Assembly (NCBI GenBank): GCA_902772585.1
Contig: CACYBB010000015.1
Coordinates: 1-48,892, forward strand
Length of the DNA: 48,892 nt
From: an uncultured Bacteroidales bacterium
GTDB taxonomy: Bacteria > Bacteroidota > Bacteroidia > Bacteroidales > Bacteroidaceae
Direction: 5' to 3'
Positions 30,295-38,093 of this stretch are shown here, in pieces. A program made the position numbers and the translations under genes. A model generated the notes under the pieces. The model was not told the DNA's origin. It ran no database searches and saw only the letters and a program-made list of their open reading frames with translations. Within the stretch, counting starts at the first letter, position 1. Each line of letters begins with the position of its first letter.

Positions 30295-31038
30295 ATGATC
30301 AAACTAGACAACCTTAAGAAGCAGTTTGGCGAGACCACAGCCTGCGACATCCCCTCGTTCAAAATCAACGACGGCGACATCCTTGGTCTCGTGGGTAACA
30401 ACGGTGCCGGCAAGACCACCCTCTTCCGCATGCTCCTCGACCTGCTCCAGGCCGACGAGGGAAGCGTGGAGTACGTCTTTGCCCCCGACGCCACCGTTCC
30501 CGACGCATCCGCGTCGGGTTCCATCAACCCCGCCGAGAGCGAGGCCTGGAAGCGCCACGTGGGTGCCTACATCGACGAGGGCTTCCTCATCGATTTCCTA
30601 ACCCCCGAGGAGTACTTTGCCTTCCTGGGCAAGGTGTCGGGCATGACGCAGGCCGAGGTCGACGAGCGCCTGAAGGACTTTGAGCGCTTTGCCAATGGCG
30701 AAGTGTTCGGTCAGAAGAAACTCATCCGCAACCTCTCTGCCGGCAACAAGATGAAGGTGGGCATCATCTCCGCCCTACTCCGCAAGCCGCAGACGGTCAT
30801 CCTCGACGAGCCCTTCAACTTCCTGGACCCCACCTCTCAGTTGGTCCTGAAGCACCTGCTCACCGACTACAACCGCGAGACGGGTGCCACCATCATCATC
30901 TCCAGCCACAACCTGCAGCACACCGTGGATATCTCCACGCGCATAGCCCTGTTGGAGCACGGCGTCATCATCCGCGACCTGCCCAACGCCGAGGCCAGTG
31001 CCCGCACGGAACTGGAGGCCTACTTCTCCGCTGAGTAA
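30295..31038 (+). CDS. ABC transporter ATP-binding protein
   Basis: A 247-residue nucleotide-binding subunit. It has Walker A GLVGNNGAGKTTLF (about residues 31-44), signature LSAGNKMKVGIISALL, Walker B TVILDEPFNFLDPTS and the switch His in IIISSHNLQH. The family resembles single-ATPase exporters of the gliding/antibiotic type, but no permease gene adjoins. Residues about 60-80 (FAPDATVPDASASGSINPAE) are an insertion between Walker A and the signature, and contain a CCCGACGC/GCGTCGGG palindrome (30499-30518). It probably shares the secA transcript and ends at a strong terminator. Confidence 0.9.
   Translation: MIKLDNLKKQFGETTACDIPSFKINDGDILGLVGNNGAGKTTLFRMLLDLLQADEGSVEYVFAPDATVPDASASGSINPAESEAWKRHVGAYIDEGFLIDFLTPEEYFAFLGKVSGMTQAEVDERLKDFERFANGEVFGQKKLIRNLSAGNKMKVGIISALLRKPQTVILDEPFNFLDPTSQLVLKHLLTDYNRETGATIIISSHNLQHTVDISTRIALLEHGVIIRDLPNAEASARTELEAYFSAE
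30499..30518. repeat. Palindrome inside the ABC ATPase gene
   Basis: A perfect 8-bp stem CCCGACGC, ATCC loop, GCGTCGGG, translated in frame as PDASASG. It lies in a segment that looks like an insertion relative to the ABC family. Confidence 0.65.
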
Positions 31039-31048
31039 ACGATACAAG

Positions 31049-31080
31049 AATCCCCGCCATTGCTGACGGGGATTTCTTTT
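31049..31080 (+). terminator. Terminator after the ABC ATPase gene
   Basis: Stem AATCCCCG / CGGGGATT (8 bp) with a 10-base loop, followed by TTCTTTT, 11 bases past the stop codon. Confidence 0.8.
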
Positions 31081-31173
31081 AACAACCACGAATTTCTCGA
31101 ATTATACGAATCTTTTTTTATCGAATTTCTTTGACCTAAAGGTATAGAGTGTGGCGTTGCAATTATTTCACTC

Positions 31174-31300
31174 GACAATGCAAAACAAAAATGCTTTTTT
31201 GTTTTGCATTGTCCTCATTTATTCGTATCTTTCTCCTTTGGAGAAGATACTTTCGCTCGGAAAAAAGAAGAAAAACAAACTTTTCTTCTTTTTTTCGCTC
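31174..31300 (+). promoter_or_regulatory. Three successive stem-loops upstream of the RND operon
   Basis: The first (31174-31213) is a perfect 18-bp inverted repeat, GACAATGCAAAACAAAAA with loop TGCT. The second (about 31226-31251) pairs GTATCTTTCTCC with GGAGAAGATAC with one bulge. The third (about 31260-31295) pairs GAAAAAAGAAGAAAA with TTTTCTTCTTTTTTTC with one bulge. ATTCGTATCTTT occurs twice (about 31221 and 31305), as does TTCGCTCG (about 31253 and 31294), so part of this region looks duplicated. This accounts for most of the 311-base gap between 31039 and 31349. Confidence 0.7.
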
Positions 31301-31309
31301 GCTTATTCG

Positions 31310-31317
31310 TATCTTTG
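31310..31317 (+). promoter_or_regulatory. -7 box of the RND efflux operon
   Basis: TATCTTTG matches TAnnTTTG, 33 bases before the adaptor ATG. A TATCTTTC look-alike about 85 bases upstream is part of the duplication. No good -33 box is seen. Confidence 0.5.
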
Positions 31318-31349
31318 CAATCACAATTGACAACATATAAACTAACAAT

Positions 31350-32450
31350 ATGAAGAAAGCATTGATTTCGTGGGTTTTCACGGCGGTCTGCGGCGGACTG
31401 CTGCTCACGGCGTGCGGCCAGCAGAAAAAGAGGGAGCAGGGCGCACAGCAGTATAAGACAACCATCGTGGAGAAGAAGGACATGACGCTGGAACGCCAGT
31501 ACTCAGCACGACTGACGGGTCGGCAGATTGTGGAGATTCGTCCACAGGTCAGCGGCTGCATCACGCGCATCTGCATCAACGAGGGTCAGAACGTCAAGAA
31601 GGGTCAGCTGCTGTTCGTCATCGACCAGGTGCCCTACCAGGCAGCCCTGGAGGCAGCCATCGCAGCACGCAAGAGTGCAGAGGCCCGACTGGCTACGGCT
31701 CGCATGAACTACGAGAACGAGACGCAACTGAAGGAAGGTCGAGTGGTGAGCGACGTCAGCGTAAAGACCGTCCACAATGCCCTGCTGGAGGCCGAGGCAG
31801 CCATGTCGCTGGCCAAGGCGCAGGAGGTGTCAGCACGCAACGACCTGTCATATACCGAGGTGAAGAGCCCGGTGAGTGGCGTGGCGTCGATGATTCCCTG
31901 GCACGTTGGCTCGCTGGTGAGCAGCAACATCAGTGAACCGCTGGTGACGGTGGCCGACGTCTCGGAGATGTATGCCTACTTCAGCATCAACCAGCGCCAG
32001 GCCTTCGGCCTGGCCAGCCGCTACGGCTCCATCCAGCAACTCATAGAGAAGTCGCCCACGGTCATCCTGCGACTCATTAGCGGCGAGGACTACCAGCAGC
32101 AGGGCCACATCACCGCCGTCAGCGGCACCGTGGACACCTCGACGGGTGCCATCTCGCTGCGTGCCACGTTCCCCAACGAGGGACACCTGCTGCACAACGG
32201 CGGCTCGGCAACGGTAGTAGTGCCCATGGAGCACAAGGACTGCATCGTCATTCCGCAGGAGGCCACCTACGAGTTGCAGAACCGCTCGTTCGTCTATCGC
32301 GTGGTGAACGGCAAGACAAAGGCCACCGCCGTCACCCTGTTTCCGCAGAACAACGGCAAGGAGTATATCGTAGAGGACGGCCTGCAGGTTGGCGACACCA
32401 TCATCGCCGAGGGTGCCGGACTGCTGAAAGAAGGAATCGAAATCAAGTAA
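31350..32450 (+). CDS. RND efflux periplasmic adaptor (membrane fusion lipoprotein)
   Basis: A 366-residue AcrA/MexA-type adaptor. A lipoprotein signal with lipobox LLTAC (Cys24) anchors it in the membrane. The order is: first beta/lipoyl half (about 45-85, RLTGRQIVEIRPQVSGCI), alpha-hairpin (about 90-150, AIAARKSAEARLATARMNYENE), second lipoyl half with SYTEVKSPVSGVAS, beta-barrel (about 190-290), and membrane-proximal domain to GAGLLKEGIEIK. It is followed after 3 bases by the RND permease. No outer-membrane factor gene is attached, so the pump must borrow one. Confidence 0.93.
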   Translation: MKKALISWVFTAVCGGLLLTACGQQKKREQGAQQYKTTIVEKKDMTLERQYSARLTGRQIVEIRPQVSGCITRICINEGQNVKKGQLLFVIDQVPYQAALEAAIAARKSAEARLATARMNYENETQLKEGRVVSDVSVKTVHNALLEAEAAMSLAKAQEVSARNDLSYTEVKSPVSGVASMIPWHVGSLVSSNISEPLVTVADVSEMYAYFSINQRQAFGLASRYGSIQQLIEKSPTVILRLISGEDYQQQGHITAVSGTVDTSTGAISLRATFPNEGHLLHNGGSATVVVPMEHKDCIVIPQEATYELQNRSFVYRVVNGKTKATAVTLFPQNNGKEYIVEDGLQVGDTIIAEGAGLLKEGIEIK

Positions 32451-32453
32451 ACT

Positions 32454-35400
32454 ATGAACGTAAGGACATTCATTGACCGCCCCATATTATCCGGAGTCAT
32501 CAGCGTGCTGATGGTGCTGGTAGGCATCATCGGTCTGAGCCGTCTGGCACTGGAGCAGTTTCCAGAGATAGCGCCGCCCACGGTCCGCATCATGGCCTCG
32601 TACACCGGTGCCAATGCCGAGACCGTACAGAAGAGCGTCATCGTGCCCCTGGAGGAAGCCATCAACGGCGTGGAGGGCATGATGTACATGACGTCAAGTG
32701 CATCGAACAACGGAACGGCCAGCATCGGTATCTTCTTCCGTCAGGGCACCGACCCGAACATGGCGATGGTGAACGTGCAGAACCGTGCCGCAACGGTGCA
32801 GGGCCGACTGCCCAGCGACGTGGTGAAGAGCGGTCTGACGGTTCGCAAGCGCCAGACGTCGAACATCAAGCAGATAGCCGTCTATAGCCCGGACTCGACG
32901 TTTGACCGCTCGTTCCTGGCCAACTATACGAAGATTAACATCGAACCGCGACTGAGCCGTATTCCGGGCGTCGGCGAGGTGAACGTGATGGGTGCCGACT
33001 ACTCCATGCGCATCTGGCTGGACCCGCTGAAGATGGCGCGCTACAATCTGACGCCTGCCGACGTGACGCAGGTGCTCAACGAGCAGAACGTCGAGGTGGC
33101 TACGGGAACGCTGGGTGCCGAGAGCGAGAACACGTTCCAGTATGTGCTGAAATACCGCGGTCGCTACGAGGAGGAACAGGAATATGAGAACCTGGTGGTG
33201 CGCTCGCTGCCCGACGGCGACGTGCTGCGCATTGGCGACATAGCCCGCGTGGAACTGGGTTCGCAGAACTATAATATCATTGGTGAGACGAACGGCTCTC
33301 CCGGCATCAACATCAGCATCAACCAGGTGGCTGGCTCGAACGCCAACGAAATCATCAAGGCAATAGATGCCGAGGTAGAGGAGATACGCCAGTCGCTGCC
33401 GCCGGGCATCGTGATAGAAGACCTGGAGTCGAAGAAGGACTTCCTTGACGCCAGTATCGCCTCGGTAGTGGAGACGCTCTTCGAGGCCCTCTTGCTAGTC
33501 ATCCTCGTGGTGTGGCTGTTCCTGGGTTCGTGGCGCGCCACCATCATCCCCGCCATTGCCATCATCGTGTCATTGATAGCCACGCTGGCCGTCATCTACG
33601 CCATCGGCTTCTCGCTGAACATGCTGACGCTCTTTGCCCTCGTGCTGGTCATCGGTACGGTGGTGGACGATGCGATAGTGGTGGTAGAAGCGGTAGAAGC
33701 AGAGACTCACCCCCAACCCCTCCCTGTGAGGGAGGGGAGTGGTTACTCTCATAACGAATCCTCAACGGAAGGGCTTTCTACTCCCCTCCCTCACAGGGAG
33801 GGGTTGGGGGTGAGTCTTGTCGCCGACGCCATGCACAACATCACCTCCGCGCTCATCACCACTACGCTGGTCTTCATGGCGGTATTCGTGCCGGTCTGCT
33901 TCATCGGCGGCGTCACAGGAACGTTCTATACGCAGTTCGGACTGACCATGGCCATTGCCGTTGCCATCTCGCTGTTCAACGCCTTGACACTCTCCCCCGC
34001 CCTGTCGGCCATCATCATGCGCGACTCGAAACTGAACAAGTTCCAGGAGCGCTTCAACGTGGGTTTCACGGCCGTTGCTACGCGCTATAAGGGTGTTGTC
34101 ACGGGATTCATCGGTCGCAAGAAGTTGGCTGGCCTCCTTGTCGTTGTGGCCTTCGCCGTCCTCGGATGGATGATGAAGACCACCAAGACGGGACTGGTAC
34201 CCAACGAGGACATGGGAACGGTATTCATCAACGTGCAGGCATCGCCAGGCAGCAGTCTGCACCAGACCTACCATATATTAAAGGAGGTAGAGGAACGCAT
34301 CAAGGACCTGCCGCAGTTGCGCATCTACTCGCTCATTGCGGGCAACTCGAACAGCTTCGAGCAGTCATCATCGAACGGTAACTTCACGCTGAAACTGAAG
34401 AAGTGGGACGAGCGCAAGGGCAAGGGCGACGACGACCAGAGCATCGTGCAGGAAATCTATCGTCGCACGGCCGATATCGCCAACGCAAAGATTCAGGTGA
34501 ACACGCAGAACATGCTGCCAGGCTTTGGACGCATCAACGGCTTCGAACTGCACGTACAGGACAAGCACGGTGGCACCATTCAGGAGTTGCTGGGCTATAC
34601 GAACAAACTGATAGCGGCCCTTGGCGAGCGCCCAGAGATTGGTCGTGCCTACACCAACTTCTCGCTAAAATATCCGCAATATCGCGTGGAGGTGGATGCC
34701 GCCCTGTGCAAGCGTCGCGGCGTGTCGCCCAGCGATGTGCTCTCAGCCCTCAGCGGTTATGTAGGCGGTCTCTACGCCTCGAACTTCGTGCGCTTCACCA
34801 AACTCTATCGCGTCATGGTGCAGGCTTCGCCGGAGTACCGTCTGGACACGGAGTCGCTGAACAATATCTTCGTCAAGAACAACCAGGGCGAAATGTCGCC
34901 CATCGGCCAATACCTGACGCTGACGCGCGTCTATGGTTCTGAGACGCTCTCGCGCTTCAACCTCTTCCCATCGATACAGGTGGGCGGTACGGCTGCCGAG
35001 GGCTACAGCTCAGGACAGGCCATCAACGCCATCCGCGAGGTGGCTGCCGAGGTGTTGCCCGAAGGCTATGGCTATGAGTTTGGCGGTATGACGCGCGAGG
35101 AGGCTTCGTCGCAGAACACCACGGCACTGGTCTTCGTGCTCTGCATCGTGTTTATCTACCTGATTCTCTGCGCGCTCTACGAGAGTCTGTTTATCCCGAT
35201 GGCGGTTATCCTGAGCGTGCCCTTCGGACTGGCAGGATCGTTCCTCTTTGCGTGGATGTGGGGACTGGAGAACAATATCTACATGCAGACGGGACTTATC
35301 ATGCTGATTGGTCTGTTGTCGAAGACGGCCATCCTGCTGACGGAATATGCTTCGACGCGTCGCCGCCAGGGCATGGGCATCGTCGAGGCAGCACTTGATG

Positions 35401-35627
35401 CCGCTGCCGTTCGTCTGCGCCCCATTCTGATGACGTCGCTGACGATGGTCTTCGGACTCCTGCCACTGGCCCTCGCAACAGGAGTTGGAGCCAACGGTAA
35501 CCACTCACTGGGCGTAGGAACCATAGGCGGTATGGTCATCGGAACCATTGCCCTGCTGTTCATCGTGCCCGTCCTCTTCGTCATCTTCCAGACAATAGAG
35601 GAACGAGTGATGCAGAAAAAGAAATGA
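32454..35627 (+). CDS. RND efflux permease (AcrB/MexB type, HAE1 family)
   Basis: A 1057-residue proton-driven inner membrane pump. It starts with the classic FIDRPILSGVISVLMVLVGI. Twelve transmembrane helices are arranged in two repeats, with large periplasmic porter loops. The proton-relay pair in TM4 is intact (D405/D406 in GTVVDDAIVVVE). Directly after TM4, residues about 417-455 (starting THPQPLPVREGSGYS and ending STPLPHREGLGVSL) are unlike any RND protein. They are encoded by the inverted-repeat element 33703-33817, inserted in the cytoplasmic TM4-TM5 loop. The second half has the usual TM10 region (FALVFVLCIVFIYLILCALY-like) and a normal C-terminus. Confidence 0.94.
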   Translation: MNVRTFIDRPILSGVISVLMVLVGIIGLSRLALEQFPEIAPPTVRIMASYTGANAETVQKSVIVPLEEAINGVEGMMYMTSSASNNGTASIGIFFRQGTDPNMAMVNVQNRAATVQGRLPSDVVKSGLTVRKRQTSNIKQIAVYSPDSTFDRSFLANYTKINIEPRLSRIPGVGEVNVMGADYSMRIWLDPLKMARYNLTPADVTQVLNEQNVEVATGTLGAESENTFQYVLKYRGRYEEEQEYENLVVRSLPDGDVLRIGDIARVELGSQNYNIIGETNGSPGINISINQVAGSNANEIIKAIDAEVEEIRQSLPPGIVIEDLESKKDFLDASIASVVETLFEALLLVILVVWLFLGSWRATIIPAIAIIVSLIATLAVIYAIGFSLNMLTLFALVLVIGTVVDDAIVVVEAVEAETHPQPLPVREGSGYSHNESSTEGLSTPLPHREGLGVSLVADAMHNITSALITTTLVFMAVFVPVCFIGGVTGTFYTQFGLTMAIAVAISLFNALTLSPALSAIIMRDSKLNKFQERFNVGFTAVATRYKGVVTGFIGRKKLAGLLVVVAFAVLGWMMKTTKTGLVPNEDMGTVFINVQASPGSSLHQTYHILKEVEERIKDLPQLRIYSLIAGNSNSFEQSSSNGNFTLKLKKWDERKGKGDDDQSIVQEIYRRTADIANAKIQVNTQNMLPGFGRINGFELHVQDKHGGTIQELLGYTNKLIAALGERPEIGRAYTNFSLKYPQYRVEVDAALCKRRGVSPSDVLSALSGYVGGLYASNFVRFTKLYRVMVQASPEYRLDTESLNNIFVKNNQGEMSPIGQYLTLTRVYGSETLSRFNLFPSIQVGGTAAEGYSSGQAINAIREVAAEVLPEGYGYEFGGMTREEASSQNTTALVFVLCIVFIYLILCALYESLFIPMAVILSVPFGLAGSFLFAWMWGLENNIYMQTGLIMLIGLLSKTAILLTEYASTRRRQGMGIVEAALDAAAVRLRPILMTSLTMVFGLLPLALATGVGANGNHSLGVGTIGGMVIGTIALLFIVPVLFVIFQTIEERVMQKKK
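33703..33817. repeat. Composite inverted-arm element, copy C (inside the RND permease gene)
   Basis: The arms 33703-33740 and 33780-33817 are 38 bases each and perfect reverse complements; the spacer is 39 bases. Each arm also contains its own hairpin (CCCCTCCCTGTGAGGGAGGGG type). It is read through in frame. The right half encodes STEGLSTPLPHREG, matching the peptides from copies A (ETKGASTPLTPRGG) and B (EAKGVSTPLTPREG). Confidence 0.95.
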
Positions 35628-35648
35628 CGGTCGTTATCGGACCGTCAT
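35624..35648. other. Hairpin spanning two convergent stop codons
   Basis: A perfect 9-bp stem ATGACGGTC / GACCGTCAT with a 7-base loop covers the RND permease stop (35625-35627) and the DUF5715 stop (35634-35636). There is no T-tract on either side, so if it ends transcription it does so weakly. Confidence 0.55.
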
Positions 35649-36380
35649 GTGGAAGCAACCCTGCTTGACCTCATACTTGATGTAGGCTCGCTTGTCGCGC
35701 CGAATATCGCGGAGCACTTCGGAGAGTACCCACTTCAGCGTATCGTTGCGCACCTCCTGGTCAAGGGCGTGGTAGCGGTTGTAGCAAATGTCAAAGGTGG
35801 TGCCGTAGAGATGGCAGGAATTGTCGGTAGCATTACCGTTGTGGCGCTGCAATTTCTTAACATCATCCATAGAACGCATAATGCTGGTAACGATAAGTTG
35901 GTTCAGGGGCACTCCCTTCATGTAAAGGCTGTCGTAGAACGCCTGACCGATGTCCTGCAACAACAGGGCAGCACGGGGCACGAGATAAGGAATGGAACTG
36001 TTGAGCTTGTCAACATGATAGTAGGGACTCTCGCCGACATAAACCAGTTCCTTCTTGCGCGCCTCAGCATCTTCGCGATTCTTGACGGGATGAACGCCCC
36101 ACTTGTTGGCAGCCACAATCTGAACACTCTGGCTATCGGGAAAGGCCGCCTTGTAGTTCGGAACGGAGAGGATGCGGTGGTGCTTCTTCTTATCATGAGA
36201 AAGGTTCTGCGTGACCACATTCTCTTCGAAAATCGCTTCCTCACTACCCTCCTCTGTTGGATATACAAAGGGCTTGACAGCAGCCAACAGCAACACTACC
36301 ACGACGAAGCCCAGCAAATATTTTTGCTTGAGGGGCAGCGCCAACAATTTTTCAATTACTTTATCTATTAGTTTTTTCAT
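35634..36380 (-). CDS. DUF5715 protein, probable M15-like zinc peptidase
   Basis: A 248-residue protein with one N-terminal transmembrane segment (YLLGFVVVVLLLAAV, residues 21-35) and a periplasmic domain. The C-terminal half shows VTSIMRSMDDVKKL followed by SCHLYGTTFDICY (His190, Asp197) and CFHMTV (His244). This is the same order as the D-Ala-D-Ala carboxypeptidase (M15) motifs: Arg in the RS turn, SxHxxGxxxD, and a late His. It may therefore cleave peptidoglycan peptides; this is inferred from motifs only. It overlaps the TPR gene by 20 bp and is the last gene of the leu operon cluster. Confidence 0.8.
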   Translation of the reverse strand: MKKLIDKVIEKLLALPLKQKYLLGFVVVVLLLAAVKPFVYPTEEGSEEAIFEENVVTQNLSHDKKKHHRILSVPNYKAAFPDSQSVQIVAANKWGVHPVKNREDAEARKKELVYVGESPYYHVDKLNSSIPYLVPRAALLLQDIGQAFYDSLYMKGVPLNQLIVTSIMRSMDDVKKLQRHNGNATDNSCHLYGTTFDICYNRYHALDQEVRNDTLKWVLSEVLRDIRRDKRAYIKYEVKQGCFHMTVR

Positions 36381-37047
36381 ACCATTCAGTTAATAATCCA
36401 CGGGGAATACCACGCTTGACGGCAGCATCAAGCACACGACGCGCCTCTTTCCTGCGCTCCAAGACCAGCAACAAATCGACATGCGACACCACATAGGTCG
36501 GGTCTTTAGGTGCCAACTCTTCTGCCTTCTGCCAGTCATAGAGCGCCACCTCGTCTTGCTTCATCTGGCGTTCCAGATTGGCACGAGCGGCATAGGCAAC
36601 TGCTGAGTCGGCATGCTGCTGGATAAGTTGGTTCAGATTGTCAAGAGCATCTTGTTTACGTCCCAACTGTTGCAGCACCACCGCCAGCGACAAGCGGGCC
36701 TCGAAATGTGCAGGAGCAATCGCCAACAGGTCGTTGAGGTCGTTGCGCGACAACTCGAAACGGCGCAGATGGGTATTGGCATAGGCACGATAGAACAAAG
36801 CCGCAGGGTTGTGGGGTTCCTTCTGCAGCACAAGATTATACTCATCGATAGCATACTGCCATTGCTTCAGTTGCAGGTTGGCATTGGCCTTGCGCAAGCG
36901 CAGGTCTGTTGACCATGCCGACTCCGCTATCTGCTTGTTGATAGCCGTCAGCGAGTCGCGCCAGTTTTCCTGTGCCTGTCCCGTCTGTTGCCATGCTATG
37001 GCAACAAACAAAAGCATCACGCCTTTTCGATATACTCTACAATCCAT
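36361..37047 (-). CDS. Exported tetratricopeptide-repeat protein
   Basis: A 228-residue TPR protein with an N-terminal signal-like segment ([20 protein letters not shown]). Four or five TPR units span about residues 45-215 ([60 protein letters not shown]). Two starts are possible. The ATG at 37045-37047 gives a basic n-region before the hydrophobic stretch. The ATG at 37015-37017 shares a base with the leuB stop (TGATG) and would be coupled. I list the longer form because its signal peptide looks complete. The role is unknown. Confidence 0.82.
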   Translation of the reverse strand: MDCRVYRKGVMLLFVAIAWQQTGQAQENWRDSLTAINKQIAESAWSTDLRLRKANANLQLKQWQYAIDEYNLVLQKEPHNPAALFYRAYANTHLRRFELSRNDLNDLLAIAPAHFEARLSLAVVLQQLGRKQDALDNLNQLIQQHADSAVAYAARANLERQMKQDEVALYDWQKAEELAPKDPTYVVSHVDLLLVLERRKEARRVLDAAVKRGIPRGLLTEWYEKTNR

Positions 37048-38078
37048 TGTCCTACTTCTTTTGTTCCATATTTCTTGCCACCCTTGACTTGGATTTCAGG
37101 GGTGCGAACGTTAGCATCCAGCGAAGCATTGACGGCCTCACGAACGAGGGCGCCCTCACGCTCCAGTCCGAAGTGCTCCAGCAGCATAGCGGCAGACAGT
37201 ATCTGTGCCAACGGATTGGCAAGGTTCTGACCAGCAGCCTGAGGCCATGAACCGTGAACGGGTTCGAAGAGTGGTGTGTGCTCACCCAGCGACGACGAGG
37301 GCTGGAGACCCATAGAACCCGTGATGCAGGAGGTCTCGTCGGTCAGGATGTCACCAAAGGTATTCTCCGTCACGATGACATCAAAGAAACGGGGCTCCGT
37401 GAGTACACGCATCGAGGCGTTATCGATGAACATATAGTCGGTGGTGACCTCAGGATACTGGGGCTCCATCTCCTTGGCTATCTGACGCCACAGACGGCTG
37501 GACGCCAAGACGTTAGCCTTATCGACAACGGTCAAGTGCTTGCGACGCGTCATGGCTATCTCGAAAGCAACCTTCAGGATGCGCTCAATCTCAGGACGCG
37601 TATAAACATTGGTGTCGAAGGCCATATCGTTGTCCTGATGCTTCTCACCAAAATACATGCCCCCCGTCAGTTCACGAATGACCACGAAATCGGCACCACG
37701 CAACAGTTCCTCCTTCAGCGGCGACTTGTGCAGCAGGCAATCGAACGTGGCCACAGGACGGATGTTGGCAAAGAGTCCAAGCTTCTTGCGCATAGCCAGC
37801 AAACCTGTCTCAGGACGCATCTTCAGCGTGGGATTATTGTCGTATTTCAGGTCGCCAACGGCAGCAAACAAGACTGCATCAGCACGCATACAGACATCAT
37901 GGGTCGTATCTGGATAGGCATCGCCACAGGCATCAATAGCACAGGCACCCACCAGCGCTTCCTCATATTCAAACTCGTGACCACACTTCTTGGCAATGGC
38001 GTTCATTACAGCCACACCTTGTTTCATAATCTCTGGGCCAATGCCGTCACCAGCCAATACCGCAATTTTTAGTTTCAT
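37017..38078 (-). CDS. leuB: 3-isopropylmalate dehydrogenase
   Basis: NAD-dependent oxidative decarboxylase of leucine synthesis, 353 residues, standard length. Landmarks: [16 protein letters not shown], the substrate Arg region [37 protein letters not shown], the [28 protein letters not shown] block, and [19 protein letters not shown]. If the preceding gene is a citramalate synthase, the same enzyme would also oxidise 3-methylmalate for isoleucine. It starts 15 bases after the LeuA-family paralogue. Confidence 0.97.
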   Translation of the reverse strand: MKLKIAVLAGDGIGPEIMKQGVAVMNAIAKKCGHEFEYEEALVGACAIDACGDAYPDTTHDVCMRADAVLFAAVGDLKYDNNPTLKMRPETGLLAMRKKLGLFANIRPVATFDCLLHKSPLKEELLRGADFVVIRELTGGMYFGEKHQDNDMAFDTNVYTRPEIERILKVAFEIAMTRRKHLTVVDKANVLASSRLWRQIAKEMEPQYPEVTTDYMFIDNASMRVLTEPRFFDVIVTENTFGDILTDETSCITGSMGLQPSSSLGEHTPLFEPVHGSWPQAAGQNLANPLAQILSAAMLLEHFGLEREGALVREAVNASLDANVRTPEIQVKGGKKYGTKEVGQWIVEYIEKA

Positions 38079-38093
38079 ATTATTTATTTTTCG

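Noticed and set aside
24145-35627. GC-rich plus-strand block as a horizontally acquired island
   Set aside because: The genes are housekeeping (secA, Lnb-like, RND) without mobility genes or flanking repeats. The impression of higher GC by eye is better explained by codon use, and no counts were made.
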